Shown here: piece by piece, positions 10,367 through 23,090 of the stretch
Layout: each line of letters starts with the position of its first letter
How positions within the stretch are numbered: position 1 is the stretch's first letter
DNA from: Pyrus communis
Lineage: Eukaryota > Streptophyta > Magnoliopsida > Rosales > Rosaceae
Reading direction: 5' to 3'
Length of the DNA: 64,000 nt
Assembly: GCF_963583255.1 (NCBI RefSeq)
Contig: NC_084806.1
Coordinates: 18,952,317-19,016,316, forward strand
The notes under the pieces: model-generated
The model's input: only the letters and a program-made list of their open reading frames with translations
Told to the model about the DNA's origin: nothing
Databases searched by the model: none
Translations under genes and position numbers: made by a program

Positions 10367-11773
10367 TTAAAGACTGTTTTCCTTGGAACCACATGGAAAT
10401 GATGGAACCCAGTTAATGCATTTACTCAAATATCTTGATGATTGTTCATTGTTTGTGTACTTATTCTTGCATCTTCAATGTGTTCCCCGTTTCAATGTGG
10501 TTGGGTGGATCTTCAGTTCGATCATGCTAGTTTACTGTTCTTATATTTTTCCTGCCTTCTACTTTGACCCAAAAGTACTGCTCTATGGTTAACTTCTTGG
10601 ATCAAATGTTTCAAAATATACTGACTGTATAAAACATTCTTTGGGAGTCTTTCTTACATGTATATCGTTATTATAATTTATAAGATTTGTGTTTGGCACT
10701 TGTTTGCTTTGTTTAATGTTCATGAGAACTGTGTTTCATATGTAAGCCTTATGAAATTGGAATATGAGTTTCTTATTTACTATGCTCGTCATAAATTTGC
10801 AGCCTACAAGGCATGCAGAGATGGAAGCCTTTGATACTCTTCTTGAGCAGTGGAGAGAACATAGGCTTTCAAAGTTAGAAGTTGCCGAAAAGTTTTCAAA
10901 ATGTAAACTCTATGTTGCATGCGAGCCATGCATAATGTGTGCAGTGGCTTTATCATTTATTGGTATGCTCCTTTTCTTATAATCTGCATATAAATGTTGA
11001 CACTTTTTTATCTTTCCCTTTGTCACTTGGATCAATGTATAGGTGACCCTTCCTCCCATGTTTAGGAATAAAGGAAGTATTTTATGGTTGTGCCAATGAC
11101 AAATTTGGTGGGTGTCGATTAGTATTGTCGTTGCACTTAAGTAGCTCTGAGCCACAAACGAGGTTTATTTCTGAACCCACATCATAAGCAAGATTTGAGT
11201 CAGTTTCTGTAGTGTTCTCCCTAGTCATTCTTTTCCCTTGGAAATCTTTTACCAACTGTTACCTTGTTTTGATGTACCTTTCTAAGAAACAGTTCTTGGT
11301 CCAAAAATTGTAGGGAACTACATAAGTATCTTTACCTACTGTGAATGGACAGATACACGCACCACAAGATTCATATATGAAATGCATTTTATGCATATAT
11401 GCACATAATTTCCATCTTCAATTTAATATGACAAAACATGAAATCTCTTCACTAATGATGGTGTGTTGAGAATGTCTGATGATATCTTTTCGTTATCAAT
11501 ATTATGCCGAGTTTTATTGGAGGAATGTGCCGATGAGAGGAGTTCGAGCTTAGGCCTTAAAATTTTTCTTATGGTTGATTGTTTCCTCCATATTTAGTGG
11601 TAGGATGTCTGCACCTAATTAGTGGATTCTTGATGAGTTAATCAATACGTTCACCTTGTTAGACAGCATAAACAATCCTAACGTATAGAAAGAGGATGTT
11701 GCCTATCATGGACTTGGCTGTAAGAGGTGAACTGGAAGTGTTTTTTTTTTTTTTTTTTTTGATTCCTTAGTTG

Positions 11774-12286
11774 TGTTAGGATTTTTGGCTCGTCAAATAT
11801 GTCCTAGTCGGTTTGGGTTTGTTTTAGGAAAATTAGATGAATGCCGATTCTTGTCCTAGAGGGATTAGGAAAGAATTTCAGTTTTCCTTATTCAATTTAG
11901 GTTTGGATTTCTAGAAGTCTATTTGGATTTGGATAAGTGTAATTTCCTAATCCACTTAGAAATAGGAATTCAATCAACCTTAGGACATGTAAGCCTGCCT
12001 TATGCCTATAAATAGGGTGCGGTAAGGCTTAATTTTTAGAGAGAAAACAACCAGAGACAGCCGAGAGTGAGATTAGTTCTAGGGTTTGCAAAAGTTATGT
12101 AATCTCTATTATTAATTAAAGGAGCGGTGATTTCTCTACCTAGAGAAATCACAACTGGATGTAGGCAAAAGTTCTGCCGAACCAGTATAATTCTTTTGTG
12201 TTTCTAAGTTTTTCTAGATTTGTTAGTTTAGTCTATTGCCGTTGGTTACCTTAAAGAACAAGGTCTAGTGGGCGGGTTTTTCAACA
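11774..12286 (+). mobile_element. solo LTR, same Copia-like family
   Basis: 513 bases from TGTTAGG to TTTTTCAACA, flanked by the target duplication AGTTG (11769-11773 and 12287-12291). It shares with the 7208-9433 element the CTAGAGAAATCAC, GTTCTGCCGAACCAGTATAA and TAGTCTATTGCCG segments, in reverse orientation. It has a TATA-like TATAAATAG near 12006. A single LTR with an intact duplication indicates recombination between two LTRs after insertion. Confidence 0.88.
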
Positions 12287-12971
12287 AGTTGTAGATAATG
12301 CTGAAGAGGGTGTGCAAAATTTTATGTATCTTTTTCTTTAGCGATGATGAAAAAACGCAAGGGAAGCTATATCTTTCTGGAGACTGTATTCTATTATTTC
12401 ACATATGTTTACATGTTATGTCTATTATTGCAAATATGTTACATGTGAGTCTATTATTTCAAATATTTTTACATGTTAAGTCTATTATTGCCATGCGGTG
12501 CAAATTTTATAAATTATAATCAATGCACTATAATGTTCTTGGCTTCTGTCTCTGGTCTTGTAGCCAACATGATTGTCTCTCAGTTGCACATTATGTATGT
12601 TGAATAGTGGTGCAACTCCAGAGGGGAAAGGTTTCAAATGCACTGAAGGGATAATGGCAATAGAAGCAGTCTCTCTTTTTTGCAATTTTTATGAGCAGGG
12701 AAACCCTAATGGTATAATTTATATTTTCTGGAGGCTAATCGTTACTTATACATTTTATAGTTTGTCAAATGCTTTACTCATTGGAGGATACCAGTATGTA
12801 GTATAAGTTTGATGTCATAATCACAGCCTTTGTTAATATTTGTTGCTTGTAACATTCATCATTTGGTTGAAGTATTTGAGCTTTTTCTTCATTTCTTTAA
12901 CTGATTGTATTCTTTGGTTTCTCTCAGCTCCAAAGCCTCATAGGCCTCTTGCCCAACAAGCAACACAATGA

Positions 12972-14699
12972 GTACGTAGAGATTCAGTAGTTTCTCACCT
13001 CGTTTATTAAATGGTACAGCGGAATCCTTTTGAGTTCATTTCTGTTATAATCTGATTGTTTGCTTGCTTGATTGCTTTGCAATTTTACTTCTTTTTACTT
13101 TCTGCTTCTCACCTTTCTCCTCTTTTTTCACTGTTTAATGTAACAATTGTTAATTTGATTTCAGGGGTTAAAAATCAAGTGTAAGACCAAAGCAAGACGT
13201 TCCTAAGGTTTGCAACAGCTTGAAATTGGATGTTTCAGGACTTCGGAAGGGGAACGGTTGAAAACTTTGGAAAACTATACAAAATACATATCTCTCTTCT
13301 ATATTTTCTACTATCACTACAATTATATTTTTTACTTGAATTAGTAAAATTTTGGAATAAGCTTAGTAGAAATGTAGAATTTGAGAATTGGGTTTTGTGG
13401 TTTGTGTTTTTCCTTCCACATCATTCTAACTTATGGTGTAGGCTTTCTAGAAGAACGATTGCTCTTCAGAAATCTGACATGCTATGTTGTCGGACTATGA
13501 CTTTACATTTTACATTTAGATGTTCAACTACGTAACGTTTTCATCCAGTGTAAGATTGTGGTAAGAAGAAACTAACTCTTTATTTATTTATTTATTTATT
13601 TCATGTTTTAGAAATTTATCAAGAACCAGATTTAACCTGAATTAAGACATTATCAAAGGTTTTCTTTAAAAATATAGTTTACAGTTCAATTATTCTGAAT
13701 TGTTTTGAATAAATAAATGAAATTAATTCAATTGGATTGAATAAAATGAATTAATTCATTATTCACAAATAATTGTGGTTTGATTTAGTTAATGTGATGT
13801 AATGGAAGTGTTGGAGAAGTGGGAGCTTGAGTGATGCAAATTGTTGGTATCAAGCTATTGAATTCACATGATAGTTTCAAAATGAATGTCGTGATGAGGA
13901 TTCAACTTAAAAGCTCACTTGATGTCTAGGATTGACTTGATTTGAATAGTCCACTAGATCCGATGAACGTTGAATATAAATATGAATGTTAACCTACATA
14001 TTTTGTGACATGAAGGTAGAAGATAGATGCATCGTGAAGTTCCACTCAATCCTACCATTTTTGTGATTATTAGGAGGGATAAGTTTTCTTCCTGATTTCT
14101 CTTTTTTCTACCTTCACTTGGAAAAATATGCAAGGGACAATGCTAGCAACCTTCTCATTTACCTTCTCGTTTCAATCTTTGCACGTCTACTCATGTTACG
14201 TGTATTCCACTAGCATGCAAAACTAAAAATTTAATTATTTTTTAATTAACTAAAGAAAATAATTAAAATGTTAGTTTTTGAGTAATAATGGAGTACATGT
14301 CAGCTGAAGGGAAGTGAGAAAGTTGAAATGACCAAGCAGTACCTTAAGACATAGGGACGAAAAGTGAGGAAGTTACAATTTCAAGACATGTGCTATACAA
14401 TTCTAAAGTCCTAAAGAAATTTTCTAGTCATATGATGATCGCATCTGAAATGTCTGTTTATGTCGTATTTAATTTTTTTTGTCTCGAACTAAGCATGTAG
14501 AGACACGAGATAGGCATGAAGGATATAAAATTGAATATACTAAACACTAACCAAACATACGAGGAGTAAAATGGTGCGTGTTTATAATTCCCAATACTAA
14601 TTGAGCAGCAACAAAAAAATAATCGTTCTATAATTATTGAATTAAACTGGTTAATGGATTGTGCAAGGACAACCCAAAGAATAAAAGTGTTAAAAGGCA
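12972..14699. other. intergenic and 3' UTR
   Basis: 3' region of the TAD2 locus, then AT-rich sequence with a short TTTA run near 13581-13600. No gene, RNA or bounded repeat was recognised. Confidence 0.4.
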
Positions 14700-14916
14700 T
14701 AAAACCCATATCCCACTCTGTCTTCGACTCTTCGGTTTGGTTTCCGTAAACCCCTGTTCCTCGTCCTTGTCTGCACACAAACAACAGACAATGGCACCTC
14801 TGCAGCATTCTTGCCTTTAGTTGAAAGCGCCCAACAAACGGTAATGTTCTTCCTCTTGCATGTGTTGGGCCTTTGATACTTTGCACGTCTATGCTATTGG
14901 TGTCCCAATTTCTTAT

Positions 14917-14948
<32 letters not shown>

Positions 14949-17900
14949 TCTTGATTTTCGTTTAATTTGTTTAGTTTTATATGCTTTACTCTTATCTGCA
15001 TATCATAACTGTTCTATAGAATTTTGTGCGATTGATTGCAAACATTGATGCCATTATTATTGAAATTTGTATAAACCCCAATTGTGCAAGGATCTAGGTT
15101 GCTTTTCCCTGTTGGGTTGACCAAATTGGGTCCATTTACATGCCCTTGCTCCCCATTTATTAGATTTAGTTAACACTGATTTGGTTTAGTTTTGATGTAA
15201 GAGAAACGAAAGCGAAATTCGGGTTGGTTTAATATCTGACGCCTGTAATTGGCGTTGAATGTCACCACTTATTGTTAGAACCAGATTTTAGTTCGTCTAT
15301 GTGGAACAGTTTTGAGTGGTTGATCTTATTAGGTCTTTGTATTTATTTCCCATCCATCTTAATCTATGAAGAAAGACGGCAAAAGTAGAGAATTTCGCAA
15401 ATTTATTGCCTCCGATCGTAGGGTTAAGGTTTTGTTAAGAGTCAATATAATGCTGTTTGCATTCTATATTTGCTTTCATGGGCTATTCGGCGAGTGATTT
15501 ATTGTAATTAATGAAAGTCGAAAATGTGGTCGAAGTTCAATTGTATGTATCTATCTAGGTTCTGTATTGGTATTGTATGAATAGTTTCATTTCAAGTAAT
15601 ATTCTGTAAATGCAAGGAATCTGTACTTTTTATGCTATTAAAGTACTTTAGTGTTGCGATCAAGGAAGGATGTGTATCTAAATGTGTGTAGGAAATAAAT
15701 GTGGAATACGCGTGGTGTTATATGATACTGCATAACAGATGGGTTGAACTTTTAATTTATGTGTGGCACTACACACACTACCCCACCCACCATGAATTTG
15801 GTCTTTGTAGCATGCTTCCGTGCTAATTTGCAAAATAGACATACTAAATTTTAGTCCGTACATTGCCAGGTAAATAAAATGTGGTTATCTAATTGATATG
15901 TTTTTTAATTTCACACCTCAAATAGAATGCACAGATTTCTTCAAGACATTAGAGAATATGCTTTGTGATTTGATGGCTTATACCCACAACCTGACGATGT
16001 TTTAGTTATTTTCCAGTTACGAGTTTATTAATGCTTTTGAATCTTGACCTGAAAAAAGGATGATCTAAGATAATGCTGTTAAAATATAATTGGTGTCAAT
16101 TTCAACAAAGTTTGATATATCTTCTTGGATATGGCATGCTACAAAGCAATTATTTTTATTCACCAATGTGGTATGGAAAGTATAGTGCCTTGTGCTTGGA
16201 TAATGTACGTTATGGGGAAGTTATTGCACTGCATCACTTCTCTTTTTCTAGGTGTTTGAGGTTTTTCCTCCTGAGGCAGAACAGGAGCTTTGAAAACTGG
16301 ATGTTCAATTCCTTTGTGCTGCGGACGTGAAGATCTTGTGGAGATTTGATTGGGAATAGAATTCTGATGATGAGTTCGGTGGTTGGAGCACAAGGATTGG
16401 CATATCACATAGTGGGACTGTAGCAGATTGTAAGCATGTACATTTTGTGCATGATATGTGGTGTGGAAATGCCCCATGTTTGATTCGGCAGGTAGCAGAT
16501 GATTTAGTCTACGATGGAGGTGTGCCTCTTGAAACTCTATGATTTAACTTTTATGAACTTGAATGACTAGGAACTCGTTTTGGTGGAGGATTTCTTCTCA
16601 TACTTTAATTGAGTGAAGGTTGGTGGACTTGCGGTCTTGGGGACAGTTGAGTGAGGTGGAGTTTTAATATGGGGAAGCCCTTGGTCTGGAAACTTTGTTA
16701 GTGGTCTTTTGGGGCAGGGAACATGATTCGTTATAATTTTTGGTGATTGAAAATTTGATCTAAACGGGCGGGTACTATTTAATAGATGCTATATGTGGAA
16801 GAACGTTTTGTTTATTGGTATCGTGAAAATAGTTTCCTCGTAAGCGGCCTTCCTTAAGTATAAGGAATCTTAATTTTCATTTAGTTAGGTTTCCAAGTAT
16901 TGCAATAGTTTGGATTATGCTCATTAGAGGATTGTGATGGTTAGTTAATCAAAAGGGGAAGCTGCTAGTTCTGCATCTGTTGTTTCTTTGGGGTCTCATA
17001 TTGATGCTGGGATCTATCAGAAGTAGAGAGGTTTTGTAAGCAGTGCCAATGTGTTTGTTCTTGTGTTTGTGATTCACATGGCATTAGAAGAATTGTAGCA
17101 CTCTGAAGTATGCTAGTCATATGGGTCTAGGGTAAATTCTGCTGGTGTATGGTTCCAGCAGGCCCATTAGTCCTCAATTTCCTATTTCTTTAAGGATTAG
17201 GTTATTTCCTGTTTTATTAGGTTTACGTCTTGATCAATCACACGTTATGTACCCTTTCCACAGATTTAGTGATTGAATAAAATTGATGGAACTTTGCTTC
17301 TCTCTAGGTTTGTGTGATTTCTAGAATTCCTACTGGTGTCATCGCATTCTGTCATGGAGTTAAAGTTATTAAAAGGATTATTCTCTACATTTGTTATTTT
17401 GGAACCTTTAAAAAAGTTTGTTTACTTATTTATGGGGTGGTTGTATTTTATTTTGTTTTGTTCAAACTTCTCTTGGAGATGCAGTATGAAAGTGGGGTTT
17501 ACGAAAAAACGGGTGTTTGAGGATATTTCTTACTATAAGGAAATCAATTAGGGTTTAATCCTTTTTCTTTCCTTGGAGAGAAATTTTATAATGCTGGCCC
17601 ACCTAAGGCAGCTTCTTAAGTAGGTTTGACAGTAGATTTGTAAGCAAACGGTGGAATCTGTAAGTTACTTTTTCTCTGTTTGGTTGCCCCCTACCTTATT
17701 AGAATTGCTTGGTGATAGTAGCTATTGTTGGTGATGTGTTTGTGGAGTACCATTGAGGGTTTCATCACGCTGTGTGTCTCAAGAAAGTTTGTGTTACCTG
17801 TTTGCTTGGACGATGAAGAGTCTCACTTTCATTTTCTGCTTTTTATTTTTCCCTGTCCGCGTTGAAAAACTTATCTTATTTATGAAAGTGAATTCGTTTG

Positions 17901-17991
17901 GAGAAGTGCATGGAAATGTACATACGATCCCCATTTTTGAAACTTGATCCATTTTTTTCCTTGTTGGAATCAGAGAGGTTGATACGATAGA
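14700..17991 (+). promoter_or_regulatory. 5' UTR exon and long leader intron(s) of the PHD-finger gene
   Basis: The stretch ending CCCAACAAACG at 14840 before GTAATG looks like a 5' UTR exon with a good donor. The next confident acceptor is GGAATCAG at about 17972, just ahead of the coding exon, so up to 3.1 kb is leader intron, possibly with further UTR exons. A (TA)n/TATG stretch lies at 14917-14945. Weak, unconfirmed retro-like sequence lies around 17140-17340. No coding exon is seen here. Confidence 0.4.
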
Positions 17992-18030
17992 ATGAAGAAA
18001 ACTTTGGGGGATGCCTCTTCTGTCATATGA
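17992..18030 (+). promoter_or_regulatory. upstream ORF overlapping the PHD gene start
   Basis: ATG at 17992 opens a 12-codon ORF (MKKTLGDASSVI, stop TGA at 18028-18030) that overlaps the main start at 18011 in another frame. If both are in the mature mRNA, scanning ribosomes would meet this one first. Confidence 0.5.
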
Positions 18031-21000
18031 AACTCATATTTCAAACATATTAGAGAGTGAATCAGCGTGTTACTGTGGTACTACACCAGATATTAGTGAG
18101 GTGGTTTCAGGTGAAATGTTGATTCTGAGTTCCTTTCCTAGTTCAATTGAAGCTGCTATATTTTGTGTATCTAACCATGGGTTTCACGATGTCTTATGTG
18201 ATTGGATGCCTGGTGCTGAAACTTGGCAGATGTGTACAAAATGCGATGATCATTGCAGCTGCAGAAGAGCTCAACCAATCTCTGAGGGAAACAAGAATTT
18301 TGATGATTCCCGCCCCTTGATTTTTCCAAGAAGCTCTTCCCAGCTTTCAGCAGTCACCATGTCAGAAAGTTCTGCACCTAATTTCGTTTATAAAAGGAGG
18401 AAGTTACAAGGAAACCGTGTCACTGTGTTTCCAGGAGAGCGAGAAAACACTATAAGTGGTGATTTTTTTTCTTTTCTAAATTCTGAAGCTTCTACAGTTG
18501 CTGCTAAGGAAGAACTTGTATCTCAATTACACCATGAAACTGAAGCTACTCGAGCTCATTTTGTAGCTCCTCGTTCATGCAAGAGAGTTGGTCATGTTTT
18601 AAATTCAGAATCTTTTAATGGATGTTCTGCTGGTGAGGAATTAATTTTCAATGAAGCACCTAAAAATAACGTGCAAAAACTTTTAGAGGTAAGCAGCGTG
18701 AATGATAGTTGCTCATCATCAAAGTCAAATATGGAGCATGTTTCAACTTCCGCAAAGACTGAAGTAGATGAAACAGCTGAGTGCTCCTTTTCTAGTGCAA
18801 TAGTTATGGAGGCTGTGGGAGACCTGTCTGAAAAGGATCTATGCATCTCTATTCTTAGAAGCCTTGGACTGCTTGGGGATTCTCAGGTTACCACGATCGG
18901 TGGTTCTGCTGAAGACATTGACACCATTAGCGGTGAAATCCATCACCGGTCATGCAAAATTTGTAGTCGTTCTGGAACCACTTTGAAAATGCTAATTTGT
19001 GATCATTGTGAAGAGGCATTTCACATGTCATGCTGCCACTCCCGTATGAAGAAACCACCTATTGATGAATGGTTCTGTCATTCTTGTTTGAAAAAGAAAC
19101 ATAAGATTTTACAGGAGAAAGTGACATTGCCCAATATCACGAGTGTCATGAGTAGGGAAGCATCATCCAAGGGCCAAATGAATCCCATAATGTTAATGTT
19201 GAGAGACATTGAGCCGTATACAACTAGTGTTCGGGTTGGTAAAGGGTTTCAAGCGGAAGTTCCTGACTGGTCTGGCCCAACAAATGGGTATGTTTGTTCT
19301 GTCATTTGCTCTCTTAACTCTTTTGATGCAGTTGAAGTTTATATGTTGCCTTCACTAGTTGGATGGATATCCTTGTGAAAACCGCTTGCTTTCCTTGTCT
19401 CTCTTCCTTTTGATTAGTCACTTTTCAAATGATGTACTATGAAGGTAGCCACTATGTGGTTTATATAGGAGGGTAGGGTAAGTAGTTTCATTTTGGTTTT
19501 TGTGCTATGAATCCTTGTTTTCAGAGGACTTAGCACGCCAGGTAGGACAGATCTCATTGCTTGTGCTGCTTGTATTCCTAAACAATTGGCTGGCTGTCCT
19601 GCATAGGCACCTGTGTGGGATCTTTTTTTATCGTGTGTTCTCGTAAAGAAAATTTTCATAATCTGCCTTTCCTAACTCTGGTTTGAACCTTATTTTCCTT
19701 CATTTTGCATGTTACTTACAACTTACAAGTTACAACTTCTGTTATTTTGATTTGATACAGTGATATCAGTGGCATTGGTGAACCTTTGGAACTAGATTCG
19801 TCGGAGTATGCTAGATTGCATGTAAGTCCTTGATCTGTATTTGTATATGTAATCGGCTTTTTCATTTGGCATGGGAAGTTTGGAAATTCTATGGAGTAAT
19901 GACACATCTTTCCGTTGTAGGGGCTGAACTGCAATAAACCTTCTAGACATAGCTCTATAGGTAATTGGCTTCAATGTCGAGAAGTTGTAGATCGCACAAA
20001 TGGAACTATATGTGGAAAATGGCGCAGGTAATTAATTTATGGCTTGTGTTAATGCTTAATTGGAACCTGTGAAGGTCGTGATCTGATTATTTTGTTGGAA
20101 ATTTTTCTGACAATATGTATAGTACTATATTTGAGTGAAATTACTTTAACGGAGAACATGAAACACCAATATGAATGGATGCTTGCTGTTTGACTTGTCA
20201 GTCTGAACTCTGAAGTTGTACAATTATCTGAGAGAGAACTCCAGTCCAAGACTGATGGTTCTTTAGAATTTAGATACTGGAAGAACGCATCGAAGATGCC
20301 CTTCTGTCCTTTCCTGTCTGTCGAGGGGTTCTCTCTCAGGGGGTTTTTGTCGGGTTTTCTTCGGTCTTAGTGATTGAAGATTAACTAAGACTTGACACAA
20401 TGGCACTGGATCACAAATTCCAAACTCCAAACTTGTTTTCTCACAAATTCCAAACTTAATTCATATAGGTAGCTCTAAATTGTTTAAAGTTACACCACAA
20501 ATCTGCTGGCTGGATTCTTTTTTTATGGCAATTGTCTTGAAATATGCAAGTACACAAATTAGTTCATGATGAGTTTTTTGGTATCTTGATATATTACCTA
20601 ATACTTATGATCTAAAGTTGTTTTTATCGCTTTTTTTGATCGCTTAATTGCTTTTCTACTTTTGTTCTTGATTATGCTTGACATTTTAACAATTTGGAAG
20701 ATTCTTGTATATCAGGGCTCCTCTTTTTGAAGTCCAAACTAATGACTGGGAGTGCTTCTGCTCTAACCTTTGGGATCCAAGCCGTGCTGATTGTAATGTG
20801 CCTCAGGTGGACCTATCACTGACACTCTTCATGTCTCTGTTTATAGACAACGTTTAGATTTTTAGATCGTATCATATGAAACTCTTAGAACTAGAGTAGT
20901 AGCAAAAAAAATGGATCACAATTTACACTGCTAGAGATATAGATGGTTGGGATTGCATCACAATGATTGTGCATCTCAACTATCCATATCGAACCTGCTG

Positions 21001-21960
21001 AGGGTTATTGGGATTTCATTCAGTCATTGGATTTTGATTAAACATGACTGAGATGTAGTCAATAGGGTATCAAGCACTTCACTATTGTTTTATTATGTCA
21101 GATAATGTATTTTGCTTCCTTCACTTAGGTTTTGTCTTTGTTATATGCTTTCTTCACTTCATTATATGCTGGTCTGTCTGGTGTCCATCTTTAAATCTAA
21201 CGTTATCTCTCTTCTTTTGTGTCTGGCTCAGGAACTGGAAACGGATCAAGTTCTAAAGCAACTGAAGTACATTGAGACGGTATTTTCCAGGCAGTTGTTC
21301 CAATAAATAAGTTTTTGGATATGTTAGAGTTCATTTTAGTTGTATAGTATGATAAGCAAGTAGTGGTATGTGGAACCAAGAGTACCTCTCGAAGATACGA
21401 GACAAGAGTCTAACAGACAATAACTTTACTAAACTAAAGAAATTGCTGACTTTTAAAGGACCCAATGAACAAAAAGGATAAAGAAAATAGGTTTACACTA
21501 GAGTTTCCAGAACAACTATGTTGTAGTGAGTTTCTGGCATATCTAATACTTATACGCTGTTGCATTGTCTCACATTAGCATGCTTTTGTTGAAACAATTA
21601 CTTGAAATACTATTTTGAATTCTTATATATGCATAATGGCTCGTAGGAGCATAATATATTGGTTTACCTTGTATGATCCTTATGGTTTATCTTTGGGTTC
21701 TTATTATTTCTTATGATGTGTAGCTGAGGCCGCGGTTATCTGCTAAACAGCATGCTTTGGATGGAACCAAGAGTGCCGGTGAATTGAAAAAGCCCATAGT
21801 AGGTACAAAAAGTATACAAACTCTATGATATGGTGAGAAGTGGTGTAAAAGCGTGTATAGAACCTGGCTCGTCAGTCATTGAACATCTTATATATCAAAT
21901 CGAGTTAGAAATTTTGACCACAGTTAACTGGATTATGGTTTTTGTAGGCAAGCGCACGAG

Positions 21961-22007
<47 letters not shown>

Positions 22008-22227
22008 TAAGCCTAACTTCCTTTTTAAGTTACCAGTGTTTGTTGTTTGCACAATGTGACAAGTCATTGCTGCATCAAGATATAAATTAAAGTGGTTCTT
22101 TTTGAGGTTGCAAAAGAAACTCTGAAACTGAAGGTGCTTTTGTGTAGTCCAAAATTCAGGGTGGAGCTCCAACGGTTATGAAAAGAAAGCAAACGATTCT
22201 TCCAGTGGAGAGAAACTGTTTGAGTAA
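18011..22227 (+). CDS. PHD-finger protein (uncharacterised plant family)
   Basis: Seven coding exons: 18011-19287, 19761-19821, 19921-20027, 20716-20806, 21232-21279, 21724-21802 and 22148-22227. All junctions are GT-AG and in phase, giving 580 residues. The large first exon has a Cys-rich N-terminal stretch (CTKCDDHCSC), a long Ser/Glu-rich region, and a C4HC3 PHD finger at about residues 315-360 (CKIC, CDHC, FHMSC, EWFCHSC). After it comes a conserved-looking block with IEPYTTSVRVGKGFQAEVPDW, then NWLQCREV, DWECFCSNLWDPSRADC and LKQLKYIETLRPRL, which resembles plant RING/FYVE/PHD-annotated proteins. PHD fingers usually read histone H3 tails, so a nuclear chromatin role is inferred. The start at 18011 is the first in-frame ATG after the acceptor; no symbol is assigned. 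It is convergent with the homeodomain gene. Confidence 0.8.
21961..22003. repeat. (CT)n microsatellite
   Basis: About 21 CT units in the last intron of the PHD-finger gene. Confidence 0.95.
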
Positions 22228-22943
22228 GGTAGCTCTCACATTCGACGGGACTAGTGTGGGATCGGGTGGATCAAAACACGTGGATTGACGTTGGTAGGGA
22301 GAAAAACTTGTCAGACCACTACTTCATATAAGAGTTGTTCCAGTTAGAATCGCCAAGTCATTTTCACATGTCATTTTTAGCTTATCACATCCTCTTTATT
22401 TATGGTTATCAAATTTAATAAATCAAACAGAATCAACGGTCAGGATTAAACATGAGTGTGTAAGAGGCTGAGGCTGAGGCAAGTCATTTGATTTAGTAAT
22501 GAAAAACTGGAATTTTTTTTTTACTGTTTAACTAATTGCCCCCAACAAGAAAGTAAAAAGAAATGTATATGTTTTTTTTTTTTATTAAGAAAATGATATT
22601 CCAAACTATTCTAATCTATAAAAACAACAATTCGAACTTAAAAACAAGGGGTGATGACATAACCTTAGCCGACTGACCATTCACATTTGATCTCTAATTA
22701 TATGATTACATGTTTAACTTGTTCCCAGTCTTTTTTTTGGCTTTTTTTAAAAAGAGGGACAACTGAACGATGAATGCGACCTCTAGACTGCGACAATTTC
22801 ACACAGAATGAATGATGAATGCACACAGTTGCGGCGTCATTCTACTCCTAGTTCATCGTCTTAACTTCAATTTCCAGTTGTATAGCAGTGTGAATCAAAA
22901 CATGCAATCACTATTGCGTACCCTTCTCCATGCTTCAGGATTC

Positions 22944-22990
<47 letters not shown>

Positions 22991-23090
22991 CTTGCACAAC
23001 AAGCAAAATGATAAACAAATAAATTCTGAAAAGACGGGATGACTAAGGTAAAAAAAAATGCTATATTTCATTCAGAAAAATGACAAATTA
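22228..23090. other. convergent intergenic region with (GA)n microsatellite
   Basis: 3' UTRs of two convergent genes. (GA)n occupies 22946-22986. No other structure was recognised. Confidence 0.6.

Larger units (their letters stand above)
6714..12971 (+). pseudogene. TAD2: tRNA-specific adenosine deaminase TAD2-like, probable pseudogene
   Basis: Exons by phase: 6714-6779, 7070-7107, about 9850-9922, 10803-10962, 11066-11162, 12584-12711 and 12928-12971. Together they follow the TAD2/ADAT2 family. Deaminase residues are present: HAEMEA (zinc His and catalytic Glu) and CEPCIMC (zinc Cys pair) in exon 4, then [11 protein letters not shown] and CTEGIMA. In eukaryotes TAD2 with TAD3 converts wobble A34 to inosine. 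Two lesions are visible. The last codon of exon 1 is TAG (6777-6779) where the family has a Gln before the next exon's Ala. The exon 3 acceptor reads AA just before the Cys-Val codons, with an in-frame TGA upstream at 9838-9840 and no AG available. All other exons stay in frame, so decay would be recent. Base-call error at both sites, or a second functional copy elsewhere, are the alternatives. Confidence 0.75.

Noticed and set aside
17140..17340. Possible solo LTR or Copia remnant in the leader intron of the PHD gene
   Set aside because: Some LTR-like words (TTTCTAGAATTCCTACTGGTGTC), but no clear TG/CA ends or target duplication were found.
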